A stretch of 59,250 nt of DNA from Lacticaseibacillus zhaodongensis (GCF_009687905.1 NZ_BLBG01000013.1:1-59250); one strand, 5' to 3'. Shown: positions 40,652-49,650, counted from the stretch's first letter. The notes: a model not told the origin generated them from the letters alone. Translations and numbers: made by a program.

Positions 40652-41543
40652 CCGCTGCACCAGCTTTCATCCGGAAAATTTCGTCGAGGCTCGGGGCTTG
40701 CTGCGAGAATTCGCGAATGTAGCCGTCCCGACTCACAGCTTGGAAAATTGCCCGGCCCGCCGCCGCATCGGTCAATTCTAGGCGGAAATGCTCACCGTGC
40801 TGGCTGACCGCGGCCACACCGGGCAGCGCGCGCAGTTCCGCGGCGGTCAGCGCCGGCTGCTCAAGGGTGATGCGGGTCCGCCCATAAGCGGCTCTGATCT
40901 CATCGACTGTGCCATTGAGCACCGTGCGCCCATTTTTGAGCATCACTAGCCGGTCCGATAGGGTTGCCACGTTGCTCATGTCGTGACTAGAAAAGATGAT
41001 GGCAGCACCACTTTCCTGCAGGGCGTGAATGCCATCCTCTAGTAGGCTGGCGTTGATCGGGTCCAGCCCGGAAAACGGTTCGTCAAGAATGAGCAGCCGC
41101 GGTTGAAAGATCAGTGCACAGATCAACTGCACTTTCTGCTGGTTACCCTTGGACAGGTCCTTGACCTTATCCGTTTTCTTCCCCTTAACCTGGAAGCGGT
41201 CCAGCCAGCCGGGCAGGGCGGCGTTAACTTGCGCCCTGGTCATCCCGTGCAGCTGACCGAAAAACTGAACCTGCGCTTCGATGGTCATTTTGGGGTATAA
41301 TCCGCGTTCTTCTGGCAGGTAGCCGATCAGGTCCCGGTTGATCTGGGTGATTGCTTGGTGCTCCCACAGCACCTCGCCCGCATCGGGCCGGATGAAACCC
41401 AGAATCATGCGGAACGTGGTCGTCTTGCCCGCCCCGTTTTGCCCGATCAAGCCAAAAATCTCCCCCGGGTTGACGGTAAATGATTCGTCTTGTACCGCGG
41501 TCTGCTGCCCAAAGCGTTTAGTAATGCCTTTTAGCTCTAACAT
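40644..41543 (-). CDS. ABC transporter ATP-binding protein (YhaQ/NatA-like)
   Basis: A 299-residue ATPase. Walker A GQNGAGKTTT (about 34-43), signature LSKGNQQKVQL, Walker B LLILDEPFSGLDP, H-loop SSHDM. The signature reads LSKGN rather than LSGGQ, as in the YhaQ group, and a C-terminal DUF4162-like domain (about 215-295) follows. On its own strand it is preceded by GGGAGGGGG and a promoter at 41582-41610. Confidence 0.9.
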   Translation of the reverse strand: MLELKGITKRFGQQTAVQDESFTVNPGEIFGLIGQNGAGKTTTFRMILGFIRPDAGEVLWEHQAITQINRDLIGYLPEERGLYPKMTIEAQVQFFGQLHGMTRAQVNAALPGWLDRFQVKGKKTDKVKDLSKGNQQKVQLICALIFQPRLLILDEPFSGLDPINASLLEDGIHALQESGAAIIFSSHDMSNVATLSDRLVMLKNGRTVLNGTVDEIRAAYGRTRITLEQPALTAAELRALPGVAAVSQHGEHFRLELTDAAAGRAIFQAVSRDGYIREFSQQAPSLDEIFRMKAGAADA

Positions 41544-41581
41544 TGTGTGCCCCCTCCCGGAACAATTAGCTAACCATCATG

Positions 41582-41610
41582 ACATTACTGGATTATGAAA
41601 GCGTAGTCAA
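41582..41610 (-). promoter_or_regulatory. promoter of the ABC exporter operon
   Basis: On the reverse strand TTGACT and TAATGT are separated by 17 bases, about 40 bases upstream of the ATPase gene. From here to about 41714 I see no further signal. Confidence 0.6.
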
Positions 41611-41714
41611 TAAGCGGTAGATGTGTTGCTGGAAAAATCATAATAATATTTATTTACGGCCTGGAAATTGCGGCAATGGTCACGTAGTCGCTGCTATCAG
41701 GCGCAGCACGTGTG

Positions 41715-41743
41715 TGGACTATTACTGGCTATTTTGCTATACT
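41715..41743 (+). promoter_or_regulatory. antiporter promoter
   Basis: TATACT at 41738-41743 with a TGC extension; the -35 candidate TGGACT at 41715-41720 is weak. The transcript would begin near 41750, just before the leader hairpin. Confidence 0.55.
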
Positions 41744-41773
41744 ATTAACCAACAGTTATTTTACGGTTGAAGC

Positions 41774-41832
41774 AGTGCTTCAAGGACTCACTCTATTCGG
41801 GGCGGAATAGAGAGTTCTTGGAGCACTTTTTT
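41774..41832 (+). terminator. leader terminator/attenuator before the antiporter gene
   Basis: A stem of about 23 base pairs: AGTGCTTCAAGGACTC then TCTATTC pairs with GAATAGAGAGTTCTTGG then AGCACT, with a small bulge, and is followed by TTTTTT. It ends 27 bases before the start codon of the antiporter and lies downstream of its promoter, so it must be passed for expression. Confidence 0.8.
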
Positions 41833-41859
41833 GTTACTTATGGACGTGGAGGAATACAT

Positions 41860-43017
41860 TTGGCTTTTTTAGGAAGTTTGGTTTTGATTCTGATTGCGAC
41901 GACGCTGGCTGGTCAACTCAGCACGCGCGTGGGTATACCGGCGGTACTGGGACAGCTGCTCGTGGGGATTGTGATCGGTCCCGCAATGCTCGGGTGGGTG
42001 ACGACCACCACTTTTGTGCACGATACCGCCGAAATTGGGGTCATTATCTTGATGTTCTTGGCCGGAATCGAAAGTGATGTGGGTCTGCTCAAACGCTACC
42101 TCAAGCCCAGCGTGCTCGTGGCGGCGCTGGGAATTCTGCTGCCAGTGGTGATGACGGCAGGCGTGGCGCTGGCGTTTGGCCTGTCCGCAATGGAGAGCAT
42201 CTTTATCGGTGTGCTGTTTTCAGCAACTTCGGTTTCGATTTCGGTGGCCGTCATGAAGGAACTCGGCGTCTTGTCCGGTAAGGGCGGCGCCACGATTCTC
42301 GGGGCCGCGGTGGTCGATGACGTGGTGGCGGTCGTGCTCTTGAGCATCATGGTCAGCGTAATGGGCACCCAGTCGGCGCACGCAATGCCGCTCGCCTTGT
42401 CCTTCGTCCTACAAATCCTCTACTTTGCTGGGACCTTCGTTGTGGTCCGCTACGTTGCCCCGATTATGGCGCGGCTCGGGAAACGGCTGGCGCTGCCGGT
42501 CGGCCCGACGCTGATGGCCATGATTCTGTGCTTGGGGATGGCCTATGTGGCGGACCTGGTCGGGCTTAGCGCGGTCGTGGGGGCTTTCTTCGCCGGCATT
42601 GCAATCGGGCAGACGTCTGTGCGCCACGAAGTTAACCGTTCCATCGAGCCGATCGGTTACGCGGTGTTTATTCCTGTGTTCTTCGTCAGCATCGGCCTCA
42701 ACATGCGCTTTTCAGGTTTTGTCGCCCAGCTGGCCTTCATCGTGGTCATGAGCCTAGTCGCCATCATCAGCAAAATGCTCGGTGCGGGGGCTGGGGCCAA
42801 GCTGGCAAAATTCAGTAATGGTGAGGCCGCCTTCGTGGGGGCGGGGATGGTATCCCGCGGCGAGATGGCCCTGATCATCGCCCAAGTTGGGTATCAAGCC
42901 CATCTGATTGCAACCGGGACCTATTCCGCGCTGATCACGGTGATCATCATCACGACGATTGTGGCACCGTTCCTGCTCAAGGTGACCGCCAAGCACCTGC
43001 AGAATCAGTCCGTGTAG
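41860..43017 (+). CDS. Cation/proton antiporter, CPA2 family (NapA/KefB-like)
   Basis: A 385-residue membrane protein with about 12-13 helices that exchanges Na+ or K+ for H+. It resembles NapA of Enterococcus hirae, with the N-terminal GIPAVLGQLLVGIVIGP and IGVIILMFLAGIESD. An acidic pair (VVDDVVAVVLL, near residue 150) sits where CPA2 antiporters have the ion-binding aspartates. No C-terminal TrkA-N domain, so it is shorter than KefB/KefC. I chose TTG 41860 after GTGGAGGA; an upstream reading would run through the leader terminator hairpin. Preceded by the attenuator-like hairpin. Confidence 0.88.
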   Translation: MAFLGSLVLILIATTLAGQLSTRVGIPAVLGQLLVGIVIGPAMLGWVTTTTFVHDTAEIGVIILMFLAGIESDVGLLKRYLKPSVLVAALGILLPVVMTAGVALAFGLSAMESIFIGVLFSATSVSISVAVMKELGVLSGKGGATILGAAVVDDVVAVVLLSIMVSVMGTQSAHAMPLALSFVLQILYFAGTFVVVRYVAPIMARLGKRLALPVGPTLMAMILCLGMAYVADLVGLSAVVGAFFAGIAIGQTSVRHEVNRSIEPIGYAVFIPVFFVSIGLNMRFSGFVAQLAFIVVMSLVAIISKMLGAGAGAKLAKFSNGEAAFVGAGMVSRGEMALIIAQVGYQAHLIATGTYSALITVIIITTIVAPFLLKVTAKHLQNQSV

Positions 43018-43084
43018 AATGTAAGCCCTAGCATTGCATTTTGCCCAGGATTACAATGAAACCAAACGCAAAAGGAGTGATTCG

Positions 43085-44005
43085 ATGAGCACAATTCAAA
43101 TTGGTAAGAGTGCCGTGCGGACGACGCGGCTCGGCCTCGGCACGAACAAGGTCGGTGGCACCAGTCGTGCGGGCGTTGACCAGGAAAAAAGTGGCCGGGA
43201 GGTGATCCGCACCGCTTTGGATAATGGCATTCAGTTGCTGGACACCGCCTATATGTACGGCAAGGGCCGCTCCGAAGCCGTGATTGGTGAGGTGCTCAAG
43301 GACTACGACCGCAGCAAGGTGGTTATCGCCACCAAGGCCGCGCACGACCCGCAGAACGACATGCAGCCGAACAACGACCCGGCGTTTCTGAAGCAGAGTG
43401 TTGATGACGCGCTGCAGCGGCTGCAGACCGACTACATCGACATTTTCTACATTCACTTCCCCGATGCCAGCACGCCGAAAGCGGAAGCGGTCGGTGCCCT
43501 CGCAGACCTGAAGCAGGCCGGCAAAATTCGCGCTATCGGTGTCTCGAACTTTACGATGGCACAAATCAAGGCGGCGAATGTCGACGGCAACGTTGATATC
43601 GTCGAGGACCAGTACAGTTTGATTCACCGCGAGCCTGAGGGCGAAGAGATGGCCTACCTCAAGGCCAATCAGATCAGCTTTGTGCCTTACTTCCCACTGG
43701 CATCGGGCCTGCTGACTGGTAAGTACGGTGAAGCGGACCGCGCACGTTTTGCACGCTTCGTCGCGGGTAAACAGTTCGATGCCGCACTCGCCGGGGTGGA
43801 TGTGCTGCGGCGGGTTGCCGCGGCGCACGACGCGGCCGTGATTCAGGTGGCCTTGGCCTGGTACCTGCAAGCGCCCGGCGTGGACGTGATGATTCCTGGT
43901 GCTCGCAACGCGGAGCAAGTTCGCGGAATCGTTGGCACGCGGGATGTGCAGCTGAGTGAAGCCGAGTGGAATGCAATCGATACGGCGTTTGCCAGTTTCA
44001 AGTGA
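43085..44005 (+). CDS. Aldo/keto reductase
   Basis: A 306-residue TIM-barrel oxidoreductase using NADPH. The catalytic tetrad is visible: Asp and Tyr in LLDTAYMYGKG, Lys in VVIATKA, His in IFYIHFPD. The C-terminal region with MIPGARNAEQVRG binds the cofactor. ATG at 43085 follows AAAAGGAG. It lies 67 bases after the antiporter. The physiological substrate cannot be told from sequence. Confidence 0.92.
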   Translation: MSTIQIGKSAVRTTRLGLGTNKVGGTSRAGVDQEKSGREVIRTALDNGIQLLDTAYMYGKGRSEAVIGEVLKDYDRSKVVIATKAAHDPQNDMQPNNDPAFLKQSVDDALQRLQTDYIDIFYIHFPDASTPKAEAVGALADLKQAGKIRAIGVSNFTMAQIKAANVDGNVDIVEDQYSLIHREPEGEEMAYLKANQISFVPYFPLASGLLTGKYGEADRARFARFVAGKQFDAALAGVDVLRRVAAAHDAAVIQVALAWYLQAPGVDVMIPGARNAEQVRGIVGTRDVQLSEAEWNAIDTAFASFK

Positions 44006-44012
44006 CTAAAGA

Positions 44013-44047
44013 AAGGGTGGCGGCGGAAGCCGGCACCCTTATTTTTT
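44013..44047. terminator. terminator between convergent genes
   Basis: AAGGGTGGCGGC pairs with GCCGGCACCCTT (one mismatch) and is followed by ATTTTTT. It ends the aldo/keto reductase gene and may also serve the convergent amidohydrolase. Confidence 0.8.
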
Positions 44048-44065
44048 AGCAATTTATTGGGCAAA

Positions 44066-45250
44066 TTACACTCCGAGGTAGACCAGTGTTGCCGTCCCCA
44101 TCACCTGCGCCGCCGTTAGCAGGCAGCTTTCGTCCATCATGAAGCTGGAACTGTGGTGCGGGTGACTTTTGCCGTCTGCCACGTCGCAGCCAATGTAGAT
44201 GAAGGCACTCGGGCGTTCCTGCGCGTAGTAGGCAAAATCCTCGGAGGGGTCTTGGGGACCGCAGTCGGTAATGGCCGTGACACTGGCCAATTTTGCCTTC
44301 TTCACACTGGCAACCACAGCCTTAGTGAAGTCGGGGTCGTTGTAGAGGACGGGGTAGTTGTCGTCGTAATCCAGCTTGGCGGTGACACCAAACATCACCT
44401 CCACGCCGTGCACGAGTTGCTCGATCTGCGTGCGGATGGTTTTGCGGGTCGTTTCCTTCATGATGCGCACGTCGCCCTTGAGCGTGACGCTCTGCTTGAT
44501 GGCGTTGAAGGAGCCGACCCCGTCGAAGGAACCAATCGTTACGCTCGCGGTATCGAAGGGGTCGATGCGGCGGGAGACGACGGTCTGCAGCGCCGTGACG
44601 AAGTAGGAGCCGGCAACGATGGCGTCGTTAGCCAGGTGCGGCATGGAGGCGTGTCCGCCGCGGCCGGTGAAAATCAGGGTGAAGTTGGCCCGTCCGGTTT
44701 GAGTTTCCGCCAGGTGGTAGTTGAAGCTGCGGGTGGGCATGCTGCTCATGACGTGGGCACCGAGGACATTATCGATGCCGTCCAGGACGCCGTCTTTGAT
44801 CATACTTTTGGCCCCACCTGGGGAGACCTCCTCGGCCGGCTGGTGCAAAATCCGCACCATTCCACTTAATTGGTTCCGCCGCTTGTAGAGCTCCCGGGCC
44901 AGGATCATCAGGTAGGCGGTGTGCCCATCGTGCCCGCAGGCGTGCATCACCCCGGGATTCTGCGACTTGAACGGCAGGTCGTTATCCTCTTGCACCGCCA
45001 GCGCGTCAAAGTCGGCGCGCAGGGCGAGTCGCTTGCCGGGTTTGCCGGAATTGATGTCGACCACGAAGCCGTAGCCATCCCCATAGTTGACCGTTTGCAT
45101 CCCGTTGCGGCGGTAGAAGGACTTAATGATTTTGGCTGTCTCCTCTTCGTGGAAGGAAACTTCCGGGTGCGCGTGCAGCATCCGCCGCAGTTTGATTATC
45201 TCCGGCTCGGCTTCTTTTAGCGCGACCATGAGCTCCGTTTGTAGTGTCAT
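44066..45250 (-). CDS. M20D family amidohydrolase / metallopeptidase
   Basis: A 394-residue di-metal hydrolase of the HipO/AmhX/N-acetyl-diaminopimelate deacetylase group. Metal ligands sit in MHACGHDGHT, LHQPAEEVSPGG, a downstream GAHVM histidine and the C-terminal HHSSSF; a dimerization domain (about 180-290) begins at TGRGGHASMP. Likely substrates are N-acyl amino acids or aminobenzoyl conjugates; the assignment beyond family is uncertain. Its ATG follows AAAGGATG on the reverse strand. Confidence 0.88.
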   Translation of the reverse strand: MTLQTELMVALKEAEPEIIKLRRMLHAHPEVSFHEEETAKIIKSFYRRNGMQTVNYGDGYGFVVDINSGKPGKRLALRADFDALAVQEDNDLPFKSQNPGVMHACGHDGHTAYLMILARELYKRRNQLSGMVRILHQPAEEVSPGGAKSMIKDGVLDGIDNVLGAHVMSSMPTRSFNYHLAETQTGRANFTLIFTGRGGHASMPHLANDAIVAGSYFVTALQTVVSRRIDPFDTASVTIGSFDGVGSFNAIKQSVTLKGDVRIMKETTRKTIRTQIEQLVHGVEVMFGVTAKLDYDDNYPVLYNDPDFTKAVVASVKKAKLASVTAITDCGPQDPSEDFAYYAQERPSAFIYIGCDVADGKSHPHHSSSFMMDESCLLTAAQVMGTATLVYLGV

Positions 45251-45414
45251 CGTGATTCATCCTTTCTGAGTTTACTCTGTCTTCAGTTTATTACTGCTGG
45301 AACAAAATGAAAACGTTTGCCGATGTTTGCGGCAGTGAATGCCTGGCTGGCGGGGTTAGTAAATGGGCTGCATCTAAGCGCGGTGGCAAAATTGGGTGGT
45401 GAGCGCAAAAATCG

Positions 45415-45462
45415 TTATTACGGTTAACACTTTTTGCAGTGCAGACTTCTCCACCGTAATAA
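45415..45462. repeat. 10-bp inverted repeat in the amidohydrolase/kinase gap
   Basis: TTATTACGGT and ACCGTAATAA are exact complements 28 bases apart, between the divergent amidohydrolase and fructosamine-kinase genes. This could be a split operator or a hairpin in a leader. No strong promoter is recognizable in the 269-base gap. Confidence 0.5.
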
Positions 45463-45519
45463 TTGCAGCCCGGCTTTGCGTTATCATGGGGGTGCGGATG
45501 TTAGAGAGGATGGATAGCA

Positions 45520-46380
45520 ATGCTAGATAATAAGTGGCTCCAGCAGCTGCCAGTGCAGCCAGTGCAACAGGTTGTACCCGTTGGCGGCGGGGATGTTAAC
45601 GAGGCTTACCGCGTGCAGGCGGATGGACAGACCTACTTTCTGCTCGTGCAGCCACACATGGCCGCTGATTTCTATGCGGGTGATATTGCCGGCTTGGCTG
45701 CGTTCGCCCAGGCGGATGTGTTGGCCCCGCGGGTCTTGGGTCACGGCCAGATCGACGGGGATGCCTTTCTGCTGCTTAGCTACCTAACTAGCGGTCACGG
45801 CAATCAGGCTGACCTCGGCCGCTTGATGGCACACTTGCACTCTTTTGCGAGTCCGGACGGGCGCTTTGGTTTTGAGCAGCCTTATGCCGGGACCAGCGTC
45901 AGTTTTAGCAACGACTGGGTCGCGACCTGGCGGGAGCTGTTTGTGAACCAGCGGCTGGACAAGCTGGCTGACCACATCGTGCAAAAGGGCTTGTGGACGG
46001 AGCAGGAATACGCCATGTATCCCCTGGCCCGCAAGGTGATCACCACGGCCTTGGCGCACCACGAAAGCAAGCCGGTATTACTGCACGGCGATTTGTGGAG
46101 TGGTAATTGCATGTTTACCGCGGACGGACGCCCGGCGCTGATCGATCCGGCGGCGGTGTACGGGGACCGGGAGTTTGATATTGGCGTCACGACCGTCTTT
46201 GGCGGTTTCAGCGCCGACTTCTACTCCGCTTACCAGGAATCTTTGCCGATGGCGGCTGGCTGGCAGCAGCGGCTAAACTTCTACCGGCTGTATTACCTGA
46301 TGGTGCACTTGGATAAGTTTGGCAGTGGTTACGCCGATGCCGTGGCAAGTTTGCTGCAGCAGGTGATTGCTGGCGAATAG
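45520..46380 (+). CDS. Fructosamine kinase family protein
   Basis: A 286-residue aminoglycoside phosphotransferase-like kinase of the fructosamine kinase (FN3K) group, which phosphorylates sugars attached to amines so that the Amadori product is released. Catalytic loop LLHGDLWSGNCMF (about 187-199) with the catalytic Asp and Asn, and the metal-binding ALIDPAAVYGDREFD. GAGAGGATGG precedes the ATG. Single-gene unit. Confidence 0.9.
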   Translation: MLDNKWLQQLPVQPVQQVVPVGGGDVNEAYRVQADGQTYFLLVQPHMAADFYAGDIAGLAAFAQADVLAPRVLGHGQIDGDAFLLLSYLTSGHGNQADLGRLMAHLHSFASPDGRFGFEQPYAGTSVSFSNDWVATWRELFVNQRLDKLADHIVQKGLWTEQEYAMYPLARKVITTALAHHESKPVLLHGDLWSGNCMFTADGRPALIDPAAVYGDREFDIGVTTVFGGFSADFYSAYQESLPMAAGWQQRLNFYRLYYLMVHLDKFGSGYADAVASLLQQVIAGE

Positions 46381-46385
46381 GTCGT

Positions 46386-46427
46386 TAAAAAAGCGTGTGG
46401 ATATCTTCGTAGATGTCCACACGCTTT
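46386..46427 (-). terminator. terminator shared by convergent genes
   Basis: AAAGCGTGTGGATATCT pairs with AGATGTCCACACGCTTT (one wobble) over 17 base pairs. The T tract is on the reverse strand, so it mainly ends the acetyltransferase gene at 46444-46965 but can also stop the forward kinase transcript. Confidence 0.85.
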
Positions 46428-46443
46428 GCTGTTGTCTTGGTAT

Positions 46444-46965
46444 TTACCTGAGCACCAATTCGTAAACGTAGCATTCGACAACTGGTTCCTCAAAGTCCCA
46501 CTTGACGGTGCCCCGCTTTTGAAAGCCGAGTTTCGCCAGGATGTGCTGCATGACCTGGTTAGTAATCTGGGTGTCCACCCGGACTGAATCGTGGTCTTTA
46601 GCAGCTTCATCAATCAGCGCCTGCATGAAGGGGACGCTGAGGTGCTTACCCTGGAACGCAGCGCCGAGGGCAACCCGGTGGATGGTGCTGTACGGATGCT
46701 GTCGCTGCCAATGGGCGTCCTGCAAGTTGTCGTAGACTGGCTCGGCGGCGTCATCTAAGTTCGCGTAGCCAGCAATTTCGCTGTCGACAAGCAACACTCG
46801 CCCCGTGCCGACCGCGATGTCCGCGTTGATGTCGGCAGCTGCCGGGTACTCCGCCTGCCACTGCGGGATGCCCTGCTTTTTAAGCAGGGCGCGGGCGTCA
46901 GCGATGATTGTCATGACGGCCGGTAAGTCGGTAGCGGTGGCCGGACGCAGTTTGATGTCTTGCAT
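46444..46965 (-). CDS. GNAT family N-acetyltransferase
   Basis: A 173-residue acetyl-CoA-dependent transferase. The N-terminal IKLRPATATDLPAVMTII and the acetyl-CoA loop VALGAAFQGKHLSVPFMQAL (about 99-118) are the GNAT motifs. ATG at 46965 is chosen because GAGGAGGATC lies just upstream; an in-frame ATG 18 bases earlier overlaps that site. Substrate unknown. Confidence 0.88.
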   Translation of the reverse strand: MQDIKLRPATATDLPAVMTIIADARALLKKQGIPQWQAEYPAAADINADIAVGTGRVLLVDSEIAGYANLDDAAEPVYDNLQDAHWQRQHPYSTIHRVALGAAFQGKHLSVPFMQALIDEAAKDHDSVRVDTQITNQVMQHILAKLGFQKRGTVKWDFEEPVVECYVYELVLR

Positions 46966-47168
46966 GGAATTGATCCTCCTCAAAAACTAATGGCTATATC
47001 CTACCATAATTTTATTTGTAGTGTTCTTGAATTATTTTTTCATCACCAGGGCCGAATTGGCGTATTATCGTCCTGGAAGACGTGCTGCGACTGCCTTGTT
47101 TACGCTGTTGGGGGGGAGTGCAGTAGTAGTCGGCGGGTCTTTAATACAACGCTCTGAGGAGGAGTAAA

Positions 47169-48188
47169 ATGAAATCTGCAAAAATTGGGTTAACGGTAGC
47201 AATCGCCGTGCTGCTGCTCGCCGGCTGTGGCGCGCAGTCCAGCAAGGGTGGCAGTGCTGCCCAGTCGCAGCGCCAGGCAAAATCTAGTTCGGTTAAGAAA
47301 CACAAACCAACTAAGGTAGCTAAAAAGACCAGCTCTAGTCAGTCTACGCGCAATCAAAAGACCACCAAGCAGGCTGCGACCCCGTGGACCCAGGCCAAGT
47401 CGACACAGCTCGCGTCCTTCATGAACAGTTGGGGTCAGACAATGAAGCAAAGTTACACGGCTTACACACCCGGACACAGCGTCAATTTCTACGGCACCTC
47501 TGAGCCTGATGGCATGAACTCAGAACCACCTGCAGTTAATAATCACAAAATTGCGATTCAGTGGTCGCAGGACGGTAAGGTCGGCAGTAATGTTTACGCC
47601 TTAGTTGCGGTGTATTCCGACGCCGAAACTGCTGATTATGCAGCCGAGCACCTGTACTTCTTCACCATCTATAACGGTCAGCCTGTCGTCTTGGTCACGA
47701 TGCAGAATCAGGGGATGCCGAATAACTACCTGAATTTTGACGTGACCGCGAATAAGGAGCTGCAACAAGGTTTTGCCGCCATTGTTAACGGCAAGTCCAG
47801 TGAGCCCACGACGGTCGCAAGCACGACGAGCAAGTACAACGCGCAGCAGTTGCAACTCATTGCGCGGGTCGGCTTTGAGGGCTTGGCCCCAGACGGTGGC
47901 ACAGGCCTATCCGCAAGTGCAGTTAGTCAATCCTTGCACGACCTAGACGGAATCCATATCAGTGGTAGCGGTACAAGCACAAAGGGCTCATCGACAATCG
48001 GTACCGCCGTTTCGACAGTTGAGTACACGGTGGTTGGCGACGTGATGAAGATCAATCACCCTGCCACGGCTGCTGGTAGTGATGGTTGGTCAGCCAGTCT
48101 TAAAATCAGTCAGGTTGGCCCGCTTATCTTCTCGGGGACGAACGCGGCGCTCGCACAAAAGATCATTGCGGGCATCCAGCCGGAATAG
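47169..48188 (+). CDS. Lipoprotein with DUF4767-like domain
   Basis: A 339-residue exported lipoprotein. Signal peptide with lipobox LLAGC (cleavage before Cys20), a Ser/Lys/Gln-rich linker (about 22-70), then a DUF4767-type domain starting TPWTQAKSTQLASFMNSWGQ, a family common in lactobacilli. The C-terminal half (about 220-339) is a second, unrecognized domain. GAGGAGGAG precedes the ATG. Function unknown; anchored on the outer face of the membrane. Confidence 0.85.
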   Translation: MKSAKIGLTVAIAVLLLAGCGAQSSKGGSAAQSQRQAKSSSVKKHKPTKVAKKTSSSQSTRNQKTTKQAATPWTQAKSTQLASFMNSWGQTMKQSYTAYTPGHSVNFYGTSEPDGMNSEPPAVNNHKIAIQWSQDGKVGSNVYALVAVYSDAETADYAAEHLYFFTIYNGQPVVLVTMQNQGMPNNYLNFDVTANKELQQGFAAIVNGKSSEPTTVASTTSKYNAQQLQLIARVGFEGLAPDGGTGLSASAVSQSLHDLDGIHISGSGTSTKGSSTIGTAVSTVEYTVVGDVMKINHPATAAGSDGWSASLKISQVGPLIFSGTNAALAQKIIAGIQPE

Positions 48189-48302
48189 GTTTTAGCGGCA
48201 GCCAGGCAATAGGGACCGCATTTACCCTGTTGACTCAGTTGCCCTGCATAAGTGTCCCTGGAGAATGGATTTAGTAGTGAAGACAGTGCGAAAGGAGAGC
48301 CC

Positions 48303-48809
48303 ATGCAAACACATGTATATAGTTTGGACCTCAGAAGTTACAAACTGTTCACCCCGGTACATCGCTTGACCGATGTCATTATTATTCGCGGCGGCTTTGA
48401 CACGCCGGCTGATAACGATGAGATTACGGTTGACCGCCAGTACACCCGGACGCTGCGGGTCAATGCGGATGACCTCAGCCAATCAATTCCGGGACAGCCG
48501 GCCGCGCTACTGACCGCCGAGGGGGCCACCCGCATCGTCAAATTCATCGAGCAGGCGGTTGCGGATAGTCATGACCTAGTTGTTCACTGCTTTGCGGGGG
48601 CATCACGAACCGGTGCGGTGGTTCAATTAACAATGTTTAACTATCACCTGCCGTTGACCCACGTTCAGTTGTGGCGCGCGCTCCGTGCCACCAAATCCAA
48701 GGTGGAAGAGGTCACCACAAAGGCTGATTTTGAGCGCTTGTACCAGCCAAATCCCCTGTGGACACGGTTGCTGCAGCAAGCCTATGCCAAGTATCATGAC
48801 GAAGCATAA
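48303..48809 (+). CDS. Tyrosine/dual-specificity phosphatase-like protein
   Basis: A 168-residue soluble protein with the complete cysteine phosphatase loop HCFAGASRTG (about 99-108), matching HCxxGxxR(S/T), and an acidic residue in the upstream LRVNADDLSQ loop. This is the compact dual-specificity-like fold found in bacteria and phages. ATG 48303 follows AAAGGAGAG. It is 114 bases after the lipoprotein gene; no partner kinase is next to it. Confidence 0.8.
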   Translation: MQTHVYSLDLRSYKLFTPVHRLTDVIIIRGGFDTPADNDEITVDRQYTRTLRVNADDLSQSIPGQPAALLTAEGATRIVKFIEQAVADSHDLVVHCFAGASRTGAVVQLTMFNYHLPLTHVQLWRALRATKSKVEEVTTKADFERLYQPNPLWTRLLQQAYAKYHDEA

Positions 48810-48841
48810 TTGCAAACGCGTAGTTGCTAACCTTAATTAGT

Positions 48842-48887
48842 AAAAGTCACCGCACTCTGTCCCAAAACGAAGAGTGCGGTGGCTTTT
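48842..48887. terminator. bidirectional terminator
   Basis: AGTCACCGCACTCT pairs with AGAGTGCGGTGGCT (one U-G pair), flanked by A-rich and T-rich tracts, between convergent genes. Confidence 0.85.
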
Positions 48888-48900
48888 GTAGTTATTGGCC

Positions 48901-49632
48901 TTAGCTATCCTGCCGGGTGGCCGCAATGTCGATCTCGCGGATATTCACGTCCTGAGGCATCTGGTAGATAAAGTTAACGGCTTCAGCGACGTGCTTCGGG
49001 TCGAGCGTGATTCCGCCCATGGAGTCTTTCCACGCTTGGTAATCCTTCAGGGCACCCTGGTCGGTAACGTGGGTGAGGAGCTCAGTTTCAGCGGCGCCGG
49101 GGGCAACCATTGCCACGCGGACGTTCTTGCCGGAAACCTCTTCGCGGATGGTTTCGCTCAAGCCGTGGACCCCGAACTTGCTGGCAACGTAGGCGGCGTG
49201 GTTGACGAAGGTCTTCTTGCCGGCGAGGGAGGAGATGTTGACGACAGTTCCGTGCTCGCGCTTAGTCATCTCTGGTAGGACAATTTGCATGCCATTTAAA
49301 ACGCCCATGACGTTAACGTCCAGCATCTGCTGCCACTGCTTGGGGTCCTGGTTCATGACGTTGCCCAAAAGCATCACGCCAGCGTTGTTAACTAAGAGGT
49401 CGGTTTGGCCGAATTCCTTTTCGGCGGTTTCAATAGCCGCTCTAAATGCCGCCTGGTCGGTTACGTCAACGCCCGCAACGCGGACGTTACTGAAGTCGAG
49501 GGGCAGAGCCTTAATGCGCGCAACGCGCCTTGCCAGCAGCAACATTGGGTAGCCCTGCTGGTTGAAGTTTTGCGCCATTGCGGCCCCAAAGCCTGATGAT
49601 GCACCGGTAATAACGATTAATGGTTTGTTCAT
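48901..49632 (-). CDS. Short-chain dehydrogenase/reductase
   Basis: A 243-residue classical SDR. Cofactor motif TGASSGFG (about 8-15), LVNNAG, and the catalytic Ser (NISSLAG), Tyr and Lys (YVASK). ATG at 49632 follows GGAGAATATTC on the reverse strand; longer readings overlap the operator region. Divergent from a MerR regulator that probably controls it. Substrate unknown. Confidence 0.92.
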   Translation of the reverse strand: MNKPLIVITGASSGFGAAMAQNFNQQGYPMLLLARRVARIKALPLDFSNVRVAGVDVTDQAAFRAAIETAEKEFGQTDLLVNNAGVMLLGNVMNQDPKQWQQMLDVNVMGVLNGMQIVLPEMTKREHGTVVNISSLAGKKTFVNHAAYVASKFGVHGLSETIREEVSGKNVRVAMVAPGAAETELLTHVTDQGALKDYQAWKDSMGGITLDPKHVAEAVNFIYQMPQDVNIREIDIAATRQDS

Positions 49633-49650
49633 GAATATTCTCCTTTGTGG

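Noticed and set aside
43028-43918. A 296-codon reverse-strand frame opposite the aldo/keto reductase gene
   Set aside because: It is the antisense shadow of a well-supported forward gene and shows no recognizable protein pattern.
44153-44869. A 238-codon forward frame opposite the M20 amidohydrolase
   Set aside because: Antisense shadow of the reverse-strand metallopeptidase, which has all metal-binding motifs.
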